In this document: positions 62,125-64,000 of the stretch, one piece after another | Numbering within the stretch: position 1 is the first letter of the stretch | Layout: each line of letters opens with the position of its first letter | Assembly (NCBI RefSeq): GCF_920984675.1 | Contig: NZ_CAKLBV010000017.1 | Span: forward strand, 1-64,000 | DNA from: Methylobacterium sp. Leaf118 | GTDB taxonomy: Bacteria; Pseudomonadota; Alphaproteobacteria; Rhizobiales; Beijerinckiaceae | Direction of reading: 5' to 3' | DNA length: 64,000 bases | Translations under genes and position numbers: made by a program | The notes under the pieces: model-generated | The model's database searches: none | What the model was told of the DNA's origin: nothing | What the model saw: the letters and a program-made list of their open reading frames with translations, nothing else

Positions 62125-62490
62125 TCAGGTTGCGCCGCGGTAGCAGCGGATCTCGGCCTCCGCCTGGGCGCGGCGGAGATCCGCCACCCGGTCGTCGAAC
62201 ATCTTGGTCGACTTGAAGGCCGTGGTGCGCTGGCCGATGCCCTGGCGCATCGACAGGATGGTCGAGGCCTGGACGTATTTGTCGTAGGGCAGGATGGCGG
62301 CCATCGCGTCGAGGGAGCAGGAGCATTTCTCCAGCGCCTCGCGGGTCTGTCCGTTGGCCGCCATGCAGCCGAACACGTAATCGGCGCGCGCGTCGGTCGG
62401 GTAGTCGTTCTCCTCGGCCCGGGCCGGGGCGGCCCAGACGGCGGCCGTCAGAATGGCGGCGAGGGCCGCCTCAGGAATTCTTCTGGTCAT
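62125..62490 (-). CDS. Unknown small exported protein with conserved-looking Cys residues
   Basis: A 121-residue exported protein. Signal peptide (AALAAILTAAVWAAPARA), then YVFGCMAANGQTREALEKCSCSLDAMAAILPYDKYVQ with Cys residues in a CxN...CSC arrangement, and a final Cys in EIRCYRGAT. The mature part is helical. The start overlaps the upstream gene by 20 bases, so it is translated with it and with pqqE. No family recognised; disulfide bonds in the periplasm are likely. Confidence 0.78.
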   Translation of the reverse strand: MTRRIPEAALAAILTAAVWAAPARAEENDYPTDARADYVFGCMAANGQTREALEKCSCSLDAMAAILPYDKYVQASTILSMRQGIGQRTTAFKSTKMFDDRVADLRRAQAEAEIRCYRGAT

Positions 62491-63187
62491 AGTCGAGCCT
62501 CTCTTCGAGGAGTTCGCCGCCGTCGGGCCGCTCGGCGCGGGCGTGGATCGAAACGATCTCGCCCGGCACCTCCGGTGAGGTGACGAAGGTGTAGGTGAGC
62601 CGCTCGAAGCCGCGCATCCGCTCGGTCTGCTCGTCGCCGAGGAAGGGCTGCATCTCGATGCGCCAGCCATCGACCTTGCGGCCCTTGTACTCGACCTGGG
62701 TCGCCGTCACCGTCGCCTTCTCGCGCAGACCTTTCCGGATCGCGTTCTTGATGTAGCGCGGGTTGGCCTCCAGGAGGGAGGCCAGGCCCTTGAGATGGTT
62801 CTCGAGGAACAGGCTCAGCACCGGGTTGCCCGGCATGTCGAGGAACGGGCCGGCGGGGATGCGATTGCCGCCGGAGAACATCTGCACGCGGATGTCGCGG
62901 TTCTCGGCGGTCTTGCCGGGCTCGACCGTCAGCTTGATCGCGTCGCTGAGCGGCGGGCCGTAGGGGCCCTTGGTGATGCCGCTGCGGCGCAGATAGTCGT
63001 AGGTCAGCGTGCTGCCCGGCGCCGCGTTCTTCATTTGCGGCTGCTCGAACAGCAGGTCGCCCGCGCTCGGCGTGGCGGTGCCGGTCGTCGCCGGGGCGGG
63101 ATTGGGCGTGGGATCGGGGGTCGCCTGCGCGCTCGCGACGATCAGGGAGGTCGCGGCGACGGCGGCCAGCAGGAGGGTTCGGCTCAA
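62471..63187 (-). CDS. Unknown exported protein downstream of pqqE
   Basis: A 238-residue exported protein. The signal peptide ([18 protein letters not shown]) is followed by a Pro/Thr linker ([10 protein letters not shown]) and a globular region with [64 protein letters not shown] and [24 protein letters not shown] start at 63187 overlapping the pqqE stop (TTGA) is used because no ATG or GTG lies nearby and GAGAAGG precedes it. No known domain recognised; linked by overlap to pqqE. Confidence 0.8.
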   Translation of the reverse strand: MSRTLLLAAVAATSLIVASAQATPDPTPNPAPATTGTATPSAGDLLFEQPQMKNAAPGSTLTYDYLRRSGITKGPYGPPLSDAIKLTVEPGKTAENRDIRVQMFSGGNRIPAGPFLDMPGNPVLSLFLENHLKGLASLLEANPRYIKNAIRKGLREKATVTATQVEYKGRKVDGWRIEMQPFLGDEQTERMRGFERLTYTFVTSPEVPGEIVSIHARAERPDGGELLEERLDYDQKNS

Positions 63188-64000
63188 AGCGGGGCCTTCT
63201 CGGTCAAAGGACTTTGCACATTCGTCCCGATGCTGCGGTATATATAGTCCGGCGGGTTCTCCGCAGCCTCTTCCTTGGCAAGATCGCGCATTTTCGCGTG
63301 GAGCGGCGAGAGCGAGCAGGCCGGATCGGTGTTGGCGGCGTCTCCCGTCAGGGCCAGCGCCTGGCAGCGGCAGCCGCCCCAATCCTTCTCGCGCCGGTCG
63401 CAGGCGCGGCACGGCTCCTTCATCCAGGAGGTGCCGCGATAGGCCGCGAAGGCCGGCGAGCGCGTCCAGATGTCACTGAGCGAATGATCGTTGACGTACC
63501 AGAATTCGAGGCCCGGAATGGTCTCGGCGGCGTGGCAGGGCAGCACCTTGCCCTGCGGGGTCACGTTCATGAGCTTGCGGCCCCAGCCGCCCGCGCAGGC
63601 CTTGGGGTACTTGGCGTAGTAGTCCGGCACCACGAGATCGATGACGAGCACGCCCTTGAGGCGCTCGCGGGCGGCCTCGACGATGCGGATCGACTCGTCC
63701 ACCTGCCGCTTGTCCGGCATCAGCGAGGCGCGGTTCACGTAGGCCCAGCCGTAATACTGAGTATGGGCGACTTCGAGCCGCTTGGCGCCGAGCTTGACCG
63801 CGAGGTCGATGAAGCCCGGCACCTCGTGGATGTTGCCGCGGTGGATCACCGAGTTCAGCGTCAGCGGCAGGCCCAGTTCGATGACGCGGGCCGCGAACTG
63901 CATCTTCTGCGGCTGCGCGTTCTTCAGGCCGCCGATCTTCTCGGCATTCGCCGCATCGACGCCCTGGACCGAGAGCTGCACGTGGTCGAGCCCGGCATCG
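63184..64000 (-). CDS. pqqE: PQQ biosynthesis radical SAM enzyme PqqE, 3' part
   Basis: PqqE joins the Glu and Tyr side chains of the PqqA peptide in PQQ synthesis. The last 271 residues are present; the 5' end with the SAM-cluster CxxxCxxC lies outside the window. Seen: [64 protein letters not shown] and the SPASM-region cysteines in [19 protein letters not shown] and [10 protein letters not shown]. Located close to xoxFGJ, whose enzyme needs PQQ. Confidence 0.95.
   Translation of the reverse strand, partial: DAGLDHVQLSVQGVDAANAEKIGGLKNAQPQKMQFAARVIELGLPLTLNSVIHRGNIHEVPGFIDLAVKLGAKRLEVAHTQYYGWAYVNRASLMPDKRQVDESIRIVEAARERLKGVLVIDLVVPDYYAKYPKACAGGWGRKLMNVTPQGKVLPCHAAETIPGLEFWYVNDHSLSDIWTRSPAFAAYRGTSWMKEPCRACDRREKDWGGCRCQALALTGDAANTDPACSLSPLHAKMRDLAKEEAAENPPDYIYRSIGTNVQSPLTEKAPL

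Overview
This 64 kb window is very GC-rich, densely coded chromosomal DNA from a facultative methylotroph of the Methylobacterium/Methylorubrum group (Alphaproteobacteria, Hyphomicrobiales). The assignment rests on an intact serine-cycle run (sgaA, hprA, mtdA, fchA, mtkA, mtkB, ppc, mclA), a lanthanide-type methanol dehydrogenase set (xoxF, xoxG, xoxJ), and pqqE at the right edge. Species cannot be fixed from the sequence alone.

Layout. (1) 1-4763: the tail of an unrecognised gene, then a tight plus-strand run for GDP-L-fucose synthesis (gmd, fcl) and two glycosyltransferases. (2) 4895-13824: general metabolism, mostly minus strand: an EamA transporter, a fatty acyl-CoA synthetase, MetA and MetY, a cupin, a branched-chain aminotransferase-like enzyme and a ThDP enzyme. 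(3) 14143-20736: a plus-strand run with a flavin reductase, two carrier proteins, an acyl-CoA dehydrogenase-fold flavoprotein, a seryl-tRNA-synthetase-like amino acid:carrier protein ligase, an alpha/beta hydrolase, an ANL adenylating enzyme and an SDR. This looks like a small carrier-protein pathway of unknown product and is the best candidate for an undescribed system. A GNAT-like protein and a Tat-exported SGNH hydrolase follow (20930-22604). (4) 22651-34114: a polysaccharide locus: two acyltransferases, an O-antigen ligase/polymerase, a Wzz-type chain-length protein, a beta-helix protein, a glycosyltransferase and a polysaccharide deacetylase (all minus), then a divergent flippase. (5) 34228-40433: moaB, small exported proteins, a glycosyltransferase-like protein, a radical SAM protein, RNase HII, and a GT4/LpxH-like phosphoesterase pair. 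(6) 41103-51736: the serine cycle. (7) 52037-56112: a dienelactone hydrolase family protein, a pterin carbinolamine dehydratase and a three-gene ABC importer. (8) 56734-60151: xoxF-xoxG-xoxJ. (9) 60183-64000, minus strand: folP-folB-folK, and pqqE followed by two unknown exported proteins.

How the genes work together. XoxF oxidises methanol in the periplasm using PQQ (PqqE is a PQQ synthesis enzyme) and a lanthanide, passing electrons to XoxG. MtdA and FchA connect methylene- and methenyl-tetrahydrofolate to 10-formyl-H4F. SgaA, HprA, Ppc, MtkAB and MclA run the serine cycle and regenerate glyoxylate and acetyl-CoA. FolKBP supply the folate carrier. Regions 1 and 4 build, modify, flip and polymerise a fucose-containing surface polysaccharide. 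No tRNA, rRNA, CRISPR array, insertion sequence or prophage was seen. Regulatory DNA of note: a 15-bp dyad with 19-bp-spaced TTGCG motifs upstream of xoxF, a perfect 18-bp tandem repeat upstream of sgaA, a 16-bp inverted repeat in the hprA leader, and a strong hairpin between xoxF and xoxG.
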